Assembly: GCA_002307295.1 (NCBI GenBank)
Contig: DBTY01000059.1
Location: forward strand, 1-57,411
Direction: 5' to 3'
From: Ignavibacteriales bacterium UBA1304
GTDB taxonomy: Bacteria; Bacteroidota; Ignavibacteria; Ignavibacteriales; Ignavibacteriaceae
DNA: 57,411 bases
This document shows positions 35,634 through 45,757 of the stretch, in pieces. The translations under genes and the position numbers were made by a program. Under the pieces are notes generated by a model. That model was not told the DNA's origin, ran no database searches, and was given only the letters and a program-made list of their open reading frames with translations. Each line of letters begins with the position of its first letter. Position 1 is the stretch's first letter.

Positions 35634-35664
35634 AATCGCGCTCAGCGTCAGTCAAAGCGCGATT
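35634..35664 (-). terminator. Hairpin between MFS permease and T9SS propeller gene
   Basis: AATCGCGCT (35634-35642) pairs with AGCGCGATT (35656-35664) over a 13-base loop; on the minus strand it runs into AGCATTTTATTTT. It may partly end transcription of the permease unit or attenuate the downstream surface-protein genes. Confidence 0.55.
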
Positions 35665-35759
35665 GCACAATAAGTCTTCCTTAATTTAGGACGACATTTA
35701 ATTTATCGTTTTACATATTAGCATTTATATACAAATGCTAATTACTTAATCTTATCTGA

Positions 35760-37013
35760 TTATTTTTCAGATTTTTTCTTCATACTAATAGTTTCGTTAT
35801 TAATAATTGGTTTAGCCCACAAACCCACGCTGAATATATAAGCCAGCGTCAAATAGATGAACGACATTCCAAACCTTAATCCGAACATATCGCCAAGCCA
35901 TCCGATGAATATCTGAATTATTGCGCCGCCAATTATTGCCGTGCATAGAATACCGGCAAAAGAACCATGATGGCTGTCAACAGAGTTTAACGCTAACGAA
36001 AATACTATTGACCACATAACTGATAAAGAAAATCCAACTAATGGGAAAGCGTATAACGCAATTTCTCCGGAGCCAAACAAAGCAAGCGACAAAAATATTA
36101 CCGCCGATATAACCGCGCCTACCAATACTTTTCTGCTATCAAAAAGTTTAAGTAAAAATAGCCCTACAAAGCAGCCAATTGCTAACATGCCCCAAAACCA
36201 ACCTACGATTGTTGTTCCAACAGTTATAGGATCGTAGTTGTGATAAGTATAAAGGAACTTTGACAGCCAGAAAGACACGCCCTGTTCCGTTCCAACATAA
36301 GCGAATATTCCTATAAAATAAAGTATAACCGTTTTTTGTTTAAATAAATTTTTATGAGTTTCCCATGTTCCGGCAATTTCATCTTCGTTCCGTTTAACTT
36401 CCGGAAATTTTGAGATTGATAATACTACCAGCATTACTAAAGTAATTATTGCGAACACCCAGTATAAAGAAGTCCAAAGTAAACCGGCCGGCACTAAATT
36501 AGAAAAGACTGTTTTTACAATATTAGCGCCGTCTTTTTGCTGGAGGCTTGTAACAAGATAAGTTAAAAAAAGCGGCGCAATAAAAGACGCTCCGCCAAAA
36601 ATTAACTGAGCGGCCACAGAATTAAAAGCGAAATTTTCTTCGCCTCCGGCAGCCCTTAACAACGGATTAATTACCACTTGCAACATTGCCATGCCGCATC
36701 CCATTAAAAACAGAGATATTAAAAACGTAGTGTAATGAGGAGAGACAGAGAAAAACAGCGCGCCGATAAATGTAACTACAAATGCCGCAAGCATTACTGT
36801 TTTTTCTTTATACTTCTCAACAAGCATTCCTGAAGGAATTGACATAACTCCATAAGCAATAAAAAAAGCAAACGGCAGCAAAGCCGATAACGTAAGGCTT
36901 AAATTAAAACTTTGAATAACGTCCGGATTAAGCGATCCTAATATATTTGTTATAAAAGAAATCACAAAAAACGTAAGAAAGATCAGCGCAACTATATAAT
37001 AGTTTCTTTTCAT
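35760..37013 (-). CDS. MFS sugar permease (FucP-like)
   Basis: A 417-residue major-facilitator protein with twelve hydrophobic helices. The stretch LLVEKYKEKTVM is typical of the first cytoplasmic loop. The region MLQVVINPLLRAAGG with FNSVAAQLIFGGASFIAPLF corresponds to the FucP/GlcNAc-permease group, where an NP-x-L and an N-rich helix line the sugar path. A related subgroup (NagP-type) imports N-acetylglucosamine. Within this locus it should carry a monosaccharide released by the GH2/GH20 enzymes. The start is an ATG with a hydrophobic first helix immediately after; a 125-base gap separates it from the FGE-fusion gene. Confidence 0.85.
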   Translation of the reverse strand: MKRNYYIVALIFLTFFVISFITNILGSLNPDVIQSFNLSLTLSALLPFAFFIAYGVMSIPSGMLVEKYKEKTVMLAAFVVTFIGALFFSVSPHYTTFLISLFLMGCGMAMLQVVINPLLRAAGGEENFAFNSVAAQLIFGGASFIAPLFLTYLVTSLQQKDGANIVKTVFSNLVPAGLLWTSLYWVFAIITLVMLVVLSISKFPEVKRNEDEIAGTWETHKNLFKQKTVILYFIGIFAYVGTEQGVSFWLSKFLYTYHNYDPITVGTTIVGWFWGMLAIGCFVGLFLLKLFDSRKVLVGAVISAVIFLSLALFGSGEIALYAFPLVGFSLSVMWSIVFSLALNSVDSHHGSFAGILCTAIIGGAIIQIFIGWLGDMFGLRFGMSFIYLTLAYIFSVGLWAKPIINNETISMKKKSEK

Positions 37014-37138
37014 TTTGCATCTACCAGTTTATCAATGAATAAGAGTTTAAGCATTTATAAAACAATTTTAGAACAGTATTAGCTTTATATGAAATCGCCA
37101 TTAATAAATTAGCTTAAACATTTAGTTAAAATTTCAAT

Positions 37139-39322
37139 CTACTTTTTATCGGCGGAAGAATCATTTGTTTCAACTGCGTCTTTTACGCATCTAAATCCAA
37201 TCGCGCCGGAGCGGTTCTGTCCCTGAGACATCAGCAGATATTTTCCGTGTTCAGTAAGTTTATAAGCCTGCGGGAAATACCAGTACGATCCCTGAGGCTG
37301 ATAATATGATCCGCCGCGAACAATAGCAGTTCTTGAATGCGCATCCGTATATTCGTCCGTCCATTGCCAAACATTGCCAACCATATCTTGAACTCCAAAT
37401 GGGCTTTTCCCTTGCGGATGTAAACCAACAGCATCCGAACCTCTCATTTCAGAGCCCATATCGGTAACAGGAACAGCGGCGTCATTCCAGGCGGAGCCCC
37501 ATGGATACAATCTTTCGTCCATTCCCTGAGCGGCGTACTGCCACTCCCATTCATGCGGCAAACGCTTGCCAGCCCATTTAGCATAAGCCCGCGCGTCTTC
37601 TATATCTACCCATGTTACAGGTTTTTTATCCCATCCAGACGGAAACGTTCCATTCTTCCAATCCTTAAGGAAATTAATCGTATCAATTGGAACATAACGG
37701 ATAGCGTCCATAAATTTTTTAAATTGCTCGTTTGTAACTGGAAATTCGTCGATATAAAACGAAGATATTTTCGTTACAAAATGGTGATGTCTTCTTGCTT
37801 CATTTTCTCCAGGCATCTGAACGTCTACTCCTGCATTTTCTCCGCCTTCTATTTCTATGCCGTTAACTTTCATAGCATATTGCGCGCCTGGAATTTTAAT
37901 CATCCCTTCCGGACATTTTTCAGAAGGGATAGTAAACTCAATGTTTACTACTTCCTGAGGAATTGATTTCCATTCGTTACTATATTCTGATAATCTTGTT
38001 TTTGTAAGACCTGATATTTGAGATAAGAAATCTTGCAGATTTTTATCTGCGACTTTGTTATTCATTTCTAATATAGCTGCATATCCGTTCTTCTCAATTT
38101 TAAAAGAAAGTACTTCCTTATTATTTTCATGTACCGGAATTAATTTTTCGCCATGCCAAACGTCATAATAAGTTACGCCTTCTTTAAAAGGAATTTTTAT
38201 TTGATCGCCATCTACGTCAAAATCATTTCTGTTAACGATTGTCCAAAGAGTTTCGTTTGCATCCGACCATTTACTTGCATATACGCCGTAGTTAAGCATT
38301 GGATAATGCGGCTCCCAATTAGGCCCGGTTAATAATTTATAGAACTGTTTATCAATTTTAGAAATTATTTTAACCGTCTGCACAGCGCGCGGAGTCATTT
38401 CGTTATATATGCTCCAAATGTTTTCCCACGTTTCAAAACCAGCGCCGTTAAAAAAAGCAAATTGCAAATTATTAGTGTGGTTATGAGCCCAGCGGTCGCA
38501 AACATGAATCATATGCCTTGGTTCAATCCATTTACGTTTGCTGATTGAAGGGATGAATGGATATTCCCAATAAGCCCACCCCATTTGATCAAATTCCAAA
38601 TACTTATCGTCATTATCTAATTCCGGTTCTATCACTATTCCTTTTCTGACTTTATCGAACGCTTCTCTCCAGCTTGCGCCTAATCCGGTCGTAACGTCGC
38701 CGTTTATTCCGTCAGCGTCAGTATATTTTAAAATTTTTACATATGTCTCAACGTCATTTTCTTTTTCGCGCCGCGTTCCAATATCCCATGGATTATAAGG
38801 AAGTATTACTTTAATACCATGCGCATGGAACTGTTTAACCATACTTTTAACGCCGTCTAAACCTCCTGGCAAACATCTTATCCAGTCAAACTGATTTCTA
38901 TTATCAACGCCAATGTTGGGATACGTAGGCCATATAAGAATGCTGTTTAATCCGCCGTATCTTTCTGTAATTTCTTTTATATATTTATCTACAGTATATT
39001 CATTTTTAATAGGGTCGTAAAACGAACGTTCCTGCGCCATCATCTGCGTTTGGATAAAATTATCGCGTACCCACTGAATTTCATCGTCATTATAAAAAGT
39101 GTCTTTATAATTTAATTTCGTTTTTTCAATTTTACGCCAATATTCAATTTGCTTTTGCCAAATAGCAGTTTCATTTACGTCGTTCGGGCCGTTAATTTGC
39201 TGCAACGTTTCTGTTAAAAATATAACCTGAGCTTCAATATTTTTATTAGTAAATATCATAACTATTAAAATCATTAAAAGGAAATTCAAGAGAAACCGGA
39301 TATTAATTTTCAGTATTTCCAT
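37139..39322 (-). CDS. TIM-barrel glycosidase-like protein fused to an FGE-like domain
   Basis: A 727-residue exported protein. Signal/anchor helix at about residues 9-26. A glycoside-hydrolase-like TIM barrel with beta-sandwich spans about 60-420, with acidic residues in KYTDADGINGDV and IVIEPELD as candidate catalytic sites; the family is not assigned. A formylglycine-generating-enzyme-like (SUMF1/EgtB/PvdO) domain spans about 470-715, with SFYIDEFPVTNEQF, GKRLPHEWEWQYAA, PWG and GNVWQW. The segment RGGSYYQPQGSYWYF lacks both cysteines used for catalysis in true FGE, so the C-terminal domain is probably a binding or structural module. It begins two bases after the ribokinase-like stop. Confidence 0.78.
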   Translation of the reverse strand: MEILKINIRFLLNFLLMILIVMIFTNKNIEAQVIFLTETLQQINGPNDVNETAIWQKQIEYWRKIEKTKLNYKDTFYNDDEIQWVRDNFIQTQMMAQERSFYDPIKNEYTVDKYIKEITERYGGLNSILIWPTYPNIGVDNRNQFDWIRCLPGGLDGVKSMVKQFHAHGIKVILPYNPWDIGTRREKENDVETYVKILKYTDADGINGDVTTGLGASWREAFDKVRKGIVIEPELDNDDKYLEFDQMGWAYWEYPFIPSISKRKWIEPRHMIHVCDRWAHNHTNNLQFAFFNGAGFETWENIWSIYNEMTPRAVQTVKIISKIDKQFYKLLTGPNWEPHYPMLNYGVYASKWSDANETLWTIVNRNDFDVDGDQIKIPFKEGVTYYDVWHGEKLIPVHENNKEVLSFKIEKNGYAAILEMNNKVADKNLQDFLSQISGLTKTRLSEYSNEWKSIPQEVVNIEFTIPSEKCPEGMIKIPGAQYAMKVNGIEIEGGENAGVDVQMPGENEARRHHHFVTKISSFYIDEFPVTNEQFKKFMDAIRYVPIDTINFLKDWKNGTFPSGWDKKPVTWVDIEDARAYAKWAGKRLPHEWEWQYAAQGMDERLYPWGSAWNDAAVPVTDMGSEMRGSDAVGLHPQGKSPFGVQDMVGNVWQWTDEYTDAHSRTAIVRGGSYYQPQGSYWYFPQAYKLTEHGKYLLMSQGQNRSGAIGFRCVKDAVETNDSSADKK

Positions 39323-39323
39323 A

Positions 39324-40271
39324 TTATAAATTCTCTGTAATTTGATTTTCTGTTTCGCTTTCCAACATTTTATAAATCTCTTCCTTATATGGCGCAGAAG
39401 GCTGAGCTCCTAATTTAGTAACTGACAACGCCGCTGCGGCATTTGCAAAAATCACTGCGTCTTTAAGTTCTTTGCCTTTTGATAACGCTACGGCCAGAGC
39501 TCCGTTGAAAACGTCGCCTGCCGCTGTAGTATCAATAGCCTTAACTTTGCAAGATGGAACAAGTCCTTTATATGTAGAGCTATAAACATATGCGCCTTTT
39601 GCGCCAAGTGTAATAATAACTGCTTTTACCCCTTTATCCAATAATATTTGCGAAGCTTTTTCTGCATCGGCTTCATTATTAATTACTACGCCCGTCAATA
39701 TTTTAGCTTCTGTTTCATTAGGAGTTATAATTGATATTTTTTGTAACAATTCGTCGCTTAGGTACTGAGCGGGCGCAGGATTCAGAATAATATTCACAGT
39801 ACTATCAAAAGCTATTTGCGCAGCAGTTTCAATAGCTTCTAAAGGTATTTCCAATTGCATCAACAAAATATCTGCGCCGACCACGACATCCTTTTTATTC
39901 AAAATATCATTTGAAGACATTTTAGCGTTTGCGCCAGAAGCCACGGCTATACTGTTTTCTCCATTTTCATCCACAAAAATAAATGCGACTCCGGAGGCTT
40001 CTACAGAATCTCTAATTATATTACTTACATTAATTCCGTCGTTAACAAATCCTTTAAGCGAAGTATCGCCAAACATATCGTTTCCTATTCGGCTGATAAA
40101 TGTAACTGCGCTGCCTGCTCTTGCAGCTGCTACCGCCTGGTTAGCTCCTTTTCCGCCTGCGGCGGAAGAAAATTTTCCTCCAACTACAGTCTCTCCCGGT
40201 TTTGGAATTTTCTTCAGCTGAATAATCATATCCGCATTTGTGCTGCCAACTACGACAATATTTTCCGACAT
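39324..40271 (-). CDS. Ribokinase-family sugar kinase
   Basis: A 315-residue PfkB-family kinase. Motif 1 is NADMIIQLKKIPKPGET and GGKGANQAVAAARAG (residues 39-53), close to true ribokinase. Motif 2 is DTTAAGDVFNGAL with catalytic base Asp253, and the nucleotide segment ITLGAKGAYV is present. Sequence features favour ribose phosphorylation at O5, but in this amino-sugar locus it could act on another released sugar. It lies between the GRP permease (34-base gap) and the FGE-fusion gene (overlapping context), so transport and phosphorylation are co-expressed. I therefore do not assign rbsK with certainty. Confidence 0.88.
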   Translation of the reverse strand: MSENIVVVGSTNADMIIQLKKIPKPGETVVGGKFSSAAGGKGANQAVAAARAGSAVTFISRIGNDMFGDTSLKGFVNDGINVSNIIRDSVEASGVAFIFVDENGENSIAVASGANAKMSSNDILNKKDVVVGADILLMQLEIPLEAIETAAQIAFDSTVNIILNPAPAQYLSDELLQKISIITPNETEAKILTGVVINNEADAEKASQILLDKGVKAVIITLGAKGAYVYSSTYKGLVPSCKVKAIDTTAAGDVFNGALAVALSKGKELKDAVIFANAAAALSVTKLGAQPSAPYKEEIYKMLESETENQITENL

Positions 40272-40305
40272 AATTACTTCCTTTTACAATTATTAAAATT
40301 ATCTG

Positions 40306-41310
40306 TTATACAAGTTTCGAAATTATAATCATGCCTAACCCCACAAAGAAAAATATAAACATTAACGCTAAATATTTATTTGTTCCGGAAGGAGCATTTT
40401 TGAATTCTTTCCAAATGAAAACGCCCCATAACGCCGCTACCATTGTTGCGCCCTGCCCTAATCCGTATGAGATTGCAAAACCTGCCGAACCAGAAGCGAT
40501 AATGCTAAACGACATTCCAATATTCCATATTACGCCGCCTAATATTCCAATAGAGTGAAGTTTAGCGCTCCCTTTGCTGAAATAATCTGAGTATTTTACC
40601 TGAGCTCCGTTTACAGGTTTAAACATTAAAACTGTATTCCAGATAAAATTAGAGATAAGTAAACCGACTGAAAATACAACTACTGCCGTATATGGACTGA
40701 GCTTTCCAGCTTCCGGACTTGCAAAATTTTCAAACATAGAAGCCGCTACAAATCTATAGAAAAACCCCATCAACACGCCTGCAAGGATAGCTATTAATAA
40801 GCCTTTTGTTACGCTTTTTTTATTAGTTTTTGAAAGCCTGCTATAAGCAAATGCGTCTACTAAAATAGCGACAACCACGCATGCTACTCCCGCGAATAAA
40901 ATTACCGGATTGCCTACTGGAGACGCCACATAATTAGTGATTACTCCAATAGCAAGAGCTAAACCAACTCCAACAGGAAACGCGACAGCCATTCCAGCAA
41001 TATCAATCGCAACAACCAACAAAATATTTGAAAGGTTAAATACAACTCCGCCAATAAATGCAGACCATAAATTTGCGCTATCAGCCTGTTTTATATCTGT
41101 TAAAAAGCTTCTGCCTTCAGCGCCAATACTGCCCATCGTAAAAGCAAATATAAGAGCCAATATTAAAACGCCAATAGAATAATCCCAATAAAACAACTGG
41201 AACGGCCATTCTTTACTTGCTAGTTTTTGAGTGTTAGCCCATGAACCCCAGCAAAGCATAGTAATAAAGCACATAATTATAGCAATAGAATAAGACTGTA
41301 CAATAACCAT
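40306..41310 (-). CDS. GRP/DMT-type sugar permease
   Basis: A 334-residue protein with ten hydrophobic helices. The N-terminal CWGSWANTQKL motif, FYWDYSIGVL and the central VAFPVGVGLALAIG stretch match the GRP (glucose/ribose porter) branch of the drug/metabolite transporter superfamily, often annotated as ureide- or multidrug-permease-like in Bacteroidota. The adjacent ribokinase-family gene suggests import of ribose or another monosaccharide by proton symport. It is the second permease in the locus beside the MFS protein, implying that two different products may be taken up. Confidence 0.78.
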   Translation of the reverse strand: MVIVQSYSIAIIMCFITMLCWGSWANTQKLASKEWPFQLFYWDYSIGVLILALIFAFTMGSIGAEGRSFLTDIKQADSANLWSAFIGGVVFNLSNILLVVAIDIAGMAVAFPVGVGLALAIGVITNYVASPVGNPVILFAGVACVVVAILVDAFAYSRLSKTNKKSVTKGLLIAILAGVLMGFFYRFVAASMFENFASPEAGKLSPYTAVVVFSVGLLISNFIWNTVLMFKPVNGAQVKYSDYFSKGSAKLHSIGILGGVIWNIGMSFSIIASGSAGFAISYGLGQGATMVAALWGVFIWKEFKNAPSGTNKYLALMFIFFFVGLGMIIISKLV

Positions 41311-41350
41311 TTGAACCTCTAATTATTAATATTTAATGGTCAATAATGAT

Positions 41351-43960
41351 TTAATTTATATTCCACCCAGATACTTTTACAACAGGCTTTTTGCCTTCTA
41401 AATCTCTTTTTGCATAACTTCCTTTAATTGTTCTTTTCTCTCCAGGAAGCAATGAAAAGTAATTATCCTCCCATAAAACAGGAGCTACCGAACCGCCGTC
41501 TTTTCCTTTATTTATGGATAGTATAATTTGGAATGCCAATTTATTCGTATTATTAAAAAGCTCTACTTCAACTTTTTCATTTTCTTTAGAGTAAATAAAC
41601 TTTTGTTCAACTTTTAGATGAACTTTTTCCAGCTTATTCATATCCGATAAATCCGCCGTTTCTTTTGCAGGAGTCATATACCAGGTCGCCTTTGCTGTAT
41701 CAAGTTCGTCTGGTTTTGTAGATAAACAATAAAAATTAGAGCTTACAGTTTTCCCAGCGCTAATAATTTTTAGATCGACAAAATATGTTTTGCTTAATCC
41801 TTCAATTGTAGGAAGCTTAAATAATACAGATGATTCATCAGAAACAAGATTATGGCTTATCTCTTTAGAGTATTTTTCTGACAGATCGAAATTTAATATT
41901 TTGATTTTTGCTACTATATTATCATGCTCTTCGCAAGTGTTATTAACAATCCTCACGTCGTTATTTGCATAATCATATAAAATATGAATTGGCTCGCGAG
42001 CTTTTTTAATTCCAAAGAAAGCTCCAGCAGGGGTTAAGTAGTAATCATATAATTGCCAATATAATTTAGGCCAAGCGGCGTTTAGCATCCAGTGGATTGC
42101 GCCAGTTGAAGTATATTTATTAGATTCAATAGCTTCGTACATTGCGCGCGTGTTTTCATAATTTATAAACTGCGCCTTTGCGCAATAGTCTTCTAAATTC
42201 TTAGGCTCGCCCAAACGTTTAGATAATGCATTATTATAGTCTTTCAGATTATTAAATGTCCCAATTGCGCAGTGATAATTCCACACGCTATCAATAGGCC
42301 AAAGATGTTCTTTAGGAAACATTTTTATTATGCTTTCCATAGGAGGTATTTGCGCGCCGGGACCCTGTTCCGTATTAAACCCAAAAGCTCCGCCGCGTAA
42401 TTTATCGCTCCACCAATATATAGGAGGAACGTTATCATAAGGCCCGCGCATTTTAACTGCCGTTTTACCAGTCACTGAGCTGGTGTTTTCCGAAACCGCG
42501 CCTAAAGTTGGTCGGGTAGTATCGCATTCCTGAAGTATTTTTAGATATTTTTTTTCAAGTTCAGGACGCGGTAGTCTGTCGCTGCCATAGAGCCACAAAA
42601 AGATACTCGGATGATTTCTCAACCATTTTACCTGATCCTCCCACGATTGAGCAATCATATTAATATCTTCAGTGGATTCAATTCCGCCAAAATCATCGAC
42701 GTGTTTGCCAATGTATTCGTCATTTTCCCATTGGCAGCTCCAGCCCGCCATAACAAGTATTCCATTTTCATCACAAAGATTATAAAGGTCTTCGTTTGTT
42801 CCCCAAATGCCTTCAAGGCGTATTGTATTCAGCCCCATCTGTTTTACATATTGTAGTTGAGCTTTTATATTTTCATAATCGTTATTCAAGAAAATATTAT
42901 CCACCCAGCCGCCGCCAAGAATTTGTATCTTTTTGCCGTTAAATTTATAACCTCTGAATCCGTCTTCATTTATATAATCCGATACTTCGCGGATTCCAAA
43001 TTTCTTATCACATTGGTCGGATATTTTGCCTTCTGTTACAAACGCTAATTTTACAGTATATAAATTAGGTTTACCCATGCTGTACGGCAGCCACAATAAC
43101 GGATTATTTATTTTAAGTTGCTGATATTCTTCTGGAGTAAAAGTTACCTTCTTCTTTTCGCCAGGTTGTAATGATATTTTTTTAGAGAACTTAATTTTAC
43201 CAATTTCTCCGCTTAAAACGCCCGATACATTTTGAGTTTTGTTATTTACAACTTCAGCTGAAACTGTAAGCTCTGCGCTTTTTAGCGTTTGCAAATTAAG
43301 TTTGCTTTGTACGTATGGGAAGTTTAACGATACGTTTCCGGTAATTCTAATTTTAACCGGACGCCATAAACCCATGCTGTTATCAGGGGGACGCGGATTC
43401 CAATCTGCAAAACCTAAAGAAGGCTCGCCTGCAACCGGAGGAATTAATTCCACTGCAAGAATATTTTTGCCGTTTGTTTTTACAAGACCAGTTATATCAA
43501 ATTCAAATCGTCTAAATACTCCTTTAACGCTTGCCGAGTTTGCAATTAGTTTTCCATTTAACCAGATATTTGCCCGATATACTATTCCGTCAAAGTCTAA
43601 TTTTATTGTTTTATCTTCTACGCCTTTTGGCAGACTAAATTCTGTTCTATACCACCATGGTTTTTCAAATTGTTTTGAAGGCACACTCTTTAGATTATCG
43701 CCGATAAAAACATTTTCATATACTTTATCTTTAACCAACGAGCCCATTACAGTAGATGGAACTGTCGCAGAATACCAGCCGGCTGTTACATATTTTGAAG
43801 AAGAAATTAATGCGCCAACGCCATTGGCGCTTTCTGATGAAGCTATTTGCCATCCTTTGTGCAAAACAATTTCATTACCTGAAGTATTTTTTTGAGCGTG
43901 GTTTACAACTGAAAATTGCGTTAACAATAAAACAGATAAACAGACTATACGAAATTTCAT
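41351..43960 (-). CDS. GH2 exo-beta-D-glucosaminidase
   Basis: A GH2 enzyme of 869 residues from the ATG at 43960, which gives a direct signal peptide (ending VNHAQ) and a GGGAA-like upstream sequence; an alternative ATG at 43975 adds five residues and overlaps GH20. Domains: sugar-binding beta-sandwich, Ig-like domains, TIM barrel, C-terminal sandwich. In the longer numbering, Asp466 in LYGSDRLP takes the acid/base position and Glu536 in GFNTEQGPG the nucleophile. The Ser-Asp pair, rather than Asn-Glu, is the known mark of CsxA-type exo-beta-D-glucosaminidases acting on chitosan oligosaccharides. It probably releases free glucosamine in the periplasm. Confidence 0.85.
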   Translation of the reverse strand: MKFRIVCLSVLLLTQFSVVNHAQKNTSGNEIVLHKGWQIASSESANGVGALISSSKYVTAGWYSATVPSTVMGSLVKDKVYENVFIGDNLKSVPSKQFEKPWWYRTEFSLPKGVEDKTIKLDFDGIVYRANIWLNGKLIANSASVKGVFRRFEFDITGLVKTNGKNILAVELIPPVAGEPSLGFADWNPRPPDNSMGLWRPVKIRITGNVSLNFPYVQSKLNLQTLKSAELTVSAEVVNNKTQNVSGVLSGEIGKIKFSKKISLQPGEKKKVTFTPEEYQQLKINNPLLWLPYSMGKPNLYTVKLAFVTEGKISDQCDKKFGIREVSDYINEDGFRGYKFNGKKIQILGGGWVDNIFLNNDYENIKAQLQYVKQMGLNTIRLEGIWGTNEDLYNLCDENGILVMAGWSCQWENDEYIGKHVDDFGGIESTEDINMIAQSWEDQVKWLRNHPSIFLWLYGSDRLPRPELEKKYLKILQECDTTRPTLGAVSENTSSVTGKTAVKMRGPYDNVPPIYWWSDKLRGGAFGFNTEQGPGAQIPPMESIIKMFPKEHLWPIDSVWNYHCAIGTFNNLKDYNNALSKRLGEPKNLEDYCAKAQFINYENTRAMYEAIESNKYTSTGAIHWMLNAAWPKLYWQLYDYYLTPAGAFFGIKKAREPIHILYDYANNDVRIVNNTCEEHDNIVAKIKILNFDLSEKYSKEISHNLVSDESSVLFKLPTIEGLSKTYFVDLKIISAGKTVSSNFYCLSTKPDELDTAKATWYMTPAKETADLSDMNKLEKVHLKVEQKFIYSKENEKVEVELFNNTNKLAFQIILSINKGKDGGSVAPVLWEDNYFSLLPGEKRTIKGSYAKRDLEGKKPVVKVSGWNIN

Positions 43961-43964
43961 CGGC

Positions 43965-45503
43965 TTATTTCCCATTAATTATTTTCTCGCCGTTATCATA
44001 CTCAAACCCGGCTGATCTAAAGAAAGCCTGCAATGAATTAACGCGCTTTTGGAATTTTTCAAAATTTTTATTTTCTGCCGGAGTCCAGACGTCCTCAGTA
44101 AATGCAAGTATTCTTGGGAATATCTGATACTGAACGTCGTTTTCAAAAACAATCTCAGTCCATATAGCGCATTCGCTGCCGATAATAAATTTCTTTTCGC
44201 TTTCTTTTAAGCTATCTGGAGTAGGATCAAACGAATAGACTTTTTCAAGCCCTAAAATAGGCATCCAAGTAGGTTTAAATTTCTTTTCATATTCATTGTT
44301 TGGGTAATCAAAATAAGTATAAACGCAATCAGTATTGATAGTATAATACCCGGCTCTTGCAGATTCCCATGCTTCGCCAGGATGCCATCCTTCCACAATT
44401 TGCTTTTGTGGAATGCCGTCTTTTAGATTTGCGTACCATGCAATTGTGTTAACGCCCTTGCTTGAAACATAGTCGCATATATCTTTCATAAAATAATTCT
44501 GAAGCATGTTTTCGTCTTTCAAACCTTTTGACGCAATCATCTCTTTACAGCGAGGGCATTTTTCCCATACGCTGTCAGGCCGTTCATCGCCGCCAACATG
44601 AATAAAATCTGTTCCAAAAATACTTATAACTTCGCTAAGAGCTTCTTTCATAAACTCGTATGTTTTTTTATTGCCTGCGCAATAAGTATTTCCGCCTGGG
44701 TTTGTCGGGCATAATAACTCAGGATAACTGTTCATAATAGCTCTTGAATGCCCCGGCATTTCAACTTCAGGAAGAACTCTTATGTACCTGTCTTTAGCAT
44801 ATTGAATTATATCTTTGATCTCTTCTACGGTATAATATCCATTTCTCTCTTTGGAATTTAGCGAATCCTGATAAGAGCCAATGCTATTTAACTTAGGGAA
44901 TTTTTTACTCTCTATGCGCCATCCTTCGTCGTCTACTAAATGCCAATGGAAAACATTTAATTTCATTAACGCCATAACGTTAATTATTTTTTTTACAAAT
45001 TCAGCCGATTGAAAATGTCTGCTTGCGTCAAACGAAAAACCTCTATGCGAGTATCTTGGGTAATCGGTAATTTTACATCCCGGAAAATAAACTTCTTTAT
45101 CTTTCCGTAAAATTTCTTGTAATGTCTGGATGCCGTAAAATATACCTGTATTATTTCTTGCGCTAAGCTTAACCATTTTATTATCAATAGTCAGCTCATA
45201 ACCGTCTTTTTTCATATCAGCTTTTTTATTCAGTTCAATAGAAATGCCGTCAGTAGTCTCGTCGTTTTTAATTCCGATATTAAATCCGGTTCTTTTTTGA
45301 AGCGAGTTTTTTAATACTCCGGCAAGCCGTTCTAATTCATCATCGCTGGAATTAAGATAGATATTGCTTCCGTCTTTAAGAACGAATTTATCGTTTGTAA
45401 CGGTTTCGCTTACAGGCTGAGGTATTATCTCAAGCTCCTGGGCAAAAGTTGAACATACTGCAAAGAATACCATGCATACTAAACTGCTAAAAACTAATTT
45501 CAT
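43965..45503 (-). CDS. GH20 beta-N-acetylhexosaminidase
   Basis: A 512-residue exported GH20 enzyme beginning at the ATG at 45503, which yields a signal peptide ending CSTFAQ; a 40-residue upstream extension is unlikely. The N-terminal GH20b domain (about 25-145) precedes the TIM barrel with HRGFSFDASRHF, WHLVDDEGWRIE and the catalytic pair Asp306-Glu307 in HVGGDERP. It should remove terminal beta-linked GlcNAc or GalNAc from the non-reducing end through substrate-assisted catalysis. Its stop lies just upstream of the GH2 start, so the two glycosidases are co-expressed, consistent with sequential trimming of a mixed GlcNAc/GlcN chain. Confidence 0.93.
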   Translation of the reverse strand: MKLVFSSLVCMVFFAVCSTFAQELEIIPQPVSETVTNDKFVLKDGSNIYLNSSDDELERLAGVLKNSLQKRTGFNIGIKNDETTDGISIELNKKADMKKDGYELTIDNKMVKLSARNNTGIFYGIQTLQEILRKDKEVYFPGCKITDYPRYSHRGFSFDASRHFQSAEFVKKIINVMALMKLNVFHWHLVDDEGWRIESKKFPKLNSIGSYQDSLNSKERNGYYTVEEIKDIIQYAKDRYIRVLPEVEMPGHSRAIMNSYPELLCPTNPGGNTYCAGNKKTYEFMKEALSEVISIFGTDFIHVGGDERPDSVWEKCPRCKEMIASKGLKDENMLQNYFMKDICDYVSSKGVNTIAWYANLKDGIPQKQIVEGWHPGEAWESARAGYYTINTDCVYTYFDYPNNEYEKKFKPTWMPILGLEKVYSFDPTPDSLKESEKKFIIGSECAIWTEIVFENDVQYQIFPRILAFTEDVWTPAENKNFEKFQKRVNSLQAFFRSAGFEYDNGEKIINGK

Positions 45504-45757
45504 ATTTAATTTTCCATTATTTGATGAATTGGCGCTTTCCATTAGGACGATGAATACATAAAGAAATTTATTGTTCTGTTCGAACGTATGAAAACAGTAA
45601 ATTAAATGAAGGAGAAATTCCAAATAATTTAATAAGATTTGCGAATTGTTATTTGAACTTTCTCCTTCTGAACTTTTCTATGCTGTCAACAAGGGAGTTA
45701 TTGCTTGTCGACGTTCTTAGAACTTCTCAATAGCTGCCGAATCTGGCAGTCTTTGAT

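Noticed and set aside
37139..39322. The FGE-like domain as a sulfatase-activating enzyme
   Set aside because: Both catalytic cysteine positions are replaced and no sulfatase gene is present in the window.
43239..43895. A 218-codon plus-strand frame opposite the GH2 gene
   Set aside because: It lies fully antisense to a well-supported GH2 enzyme and shows no coherent domain or signal.
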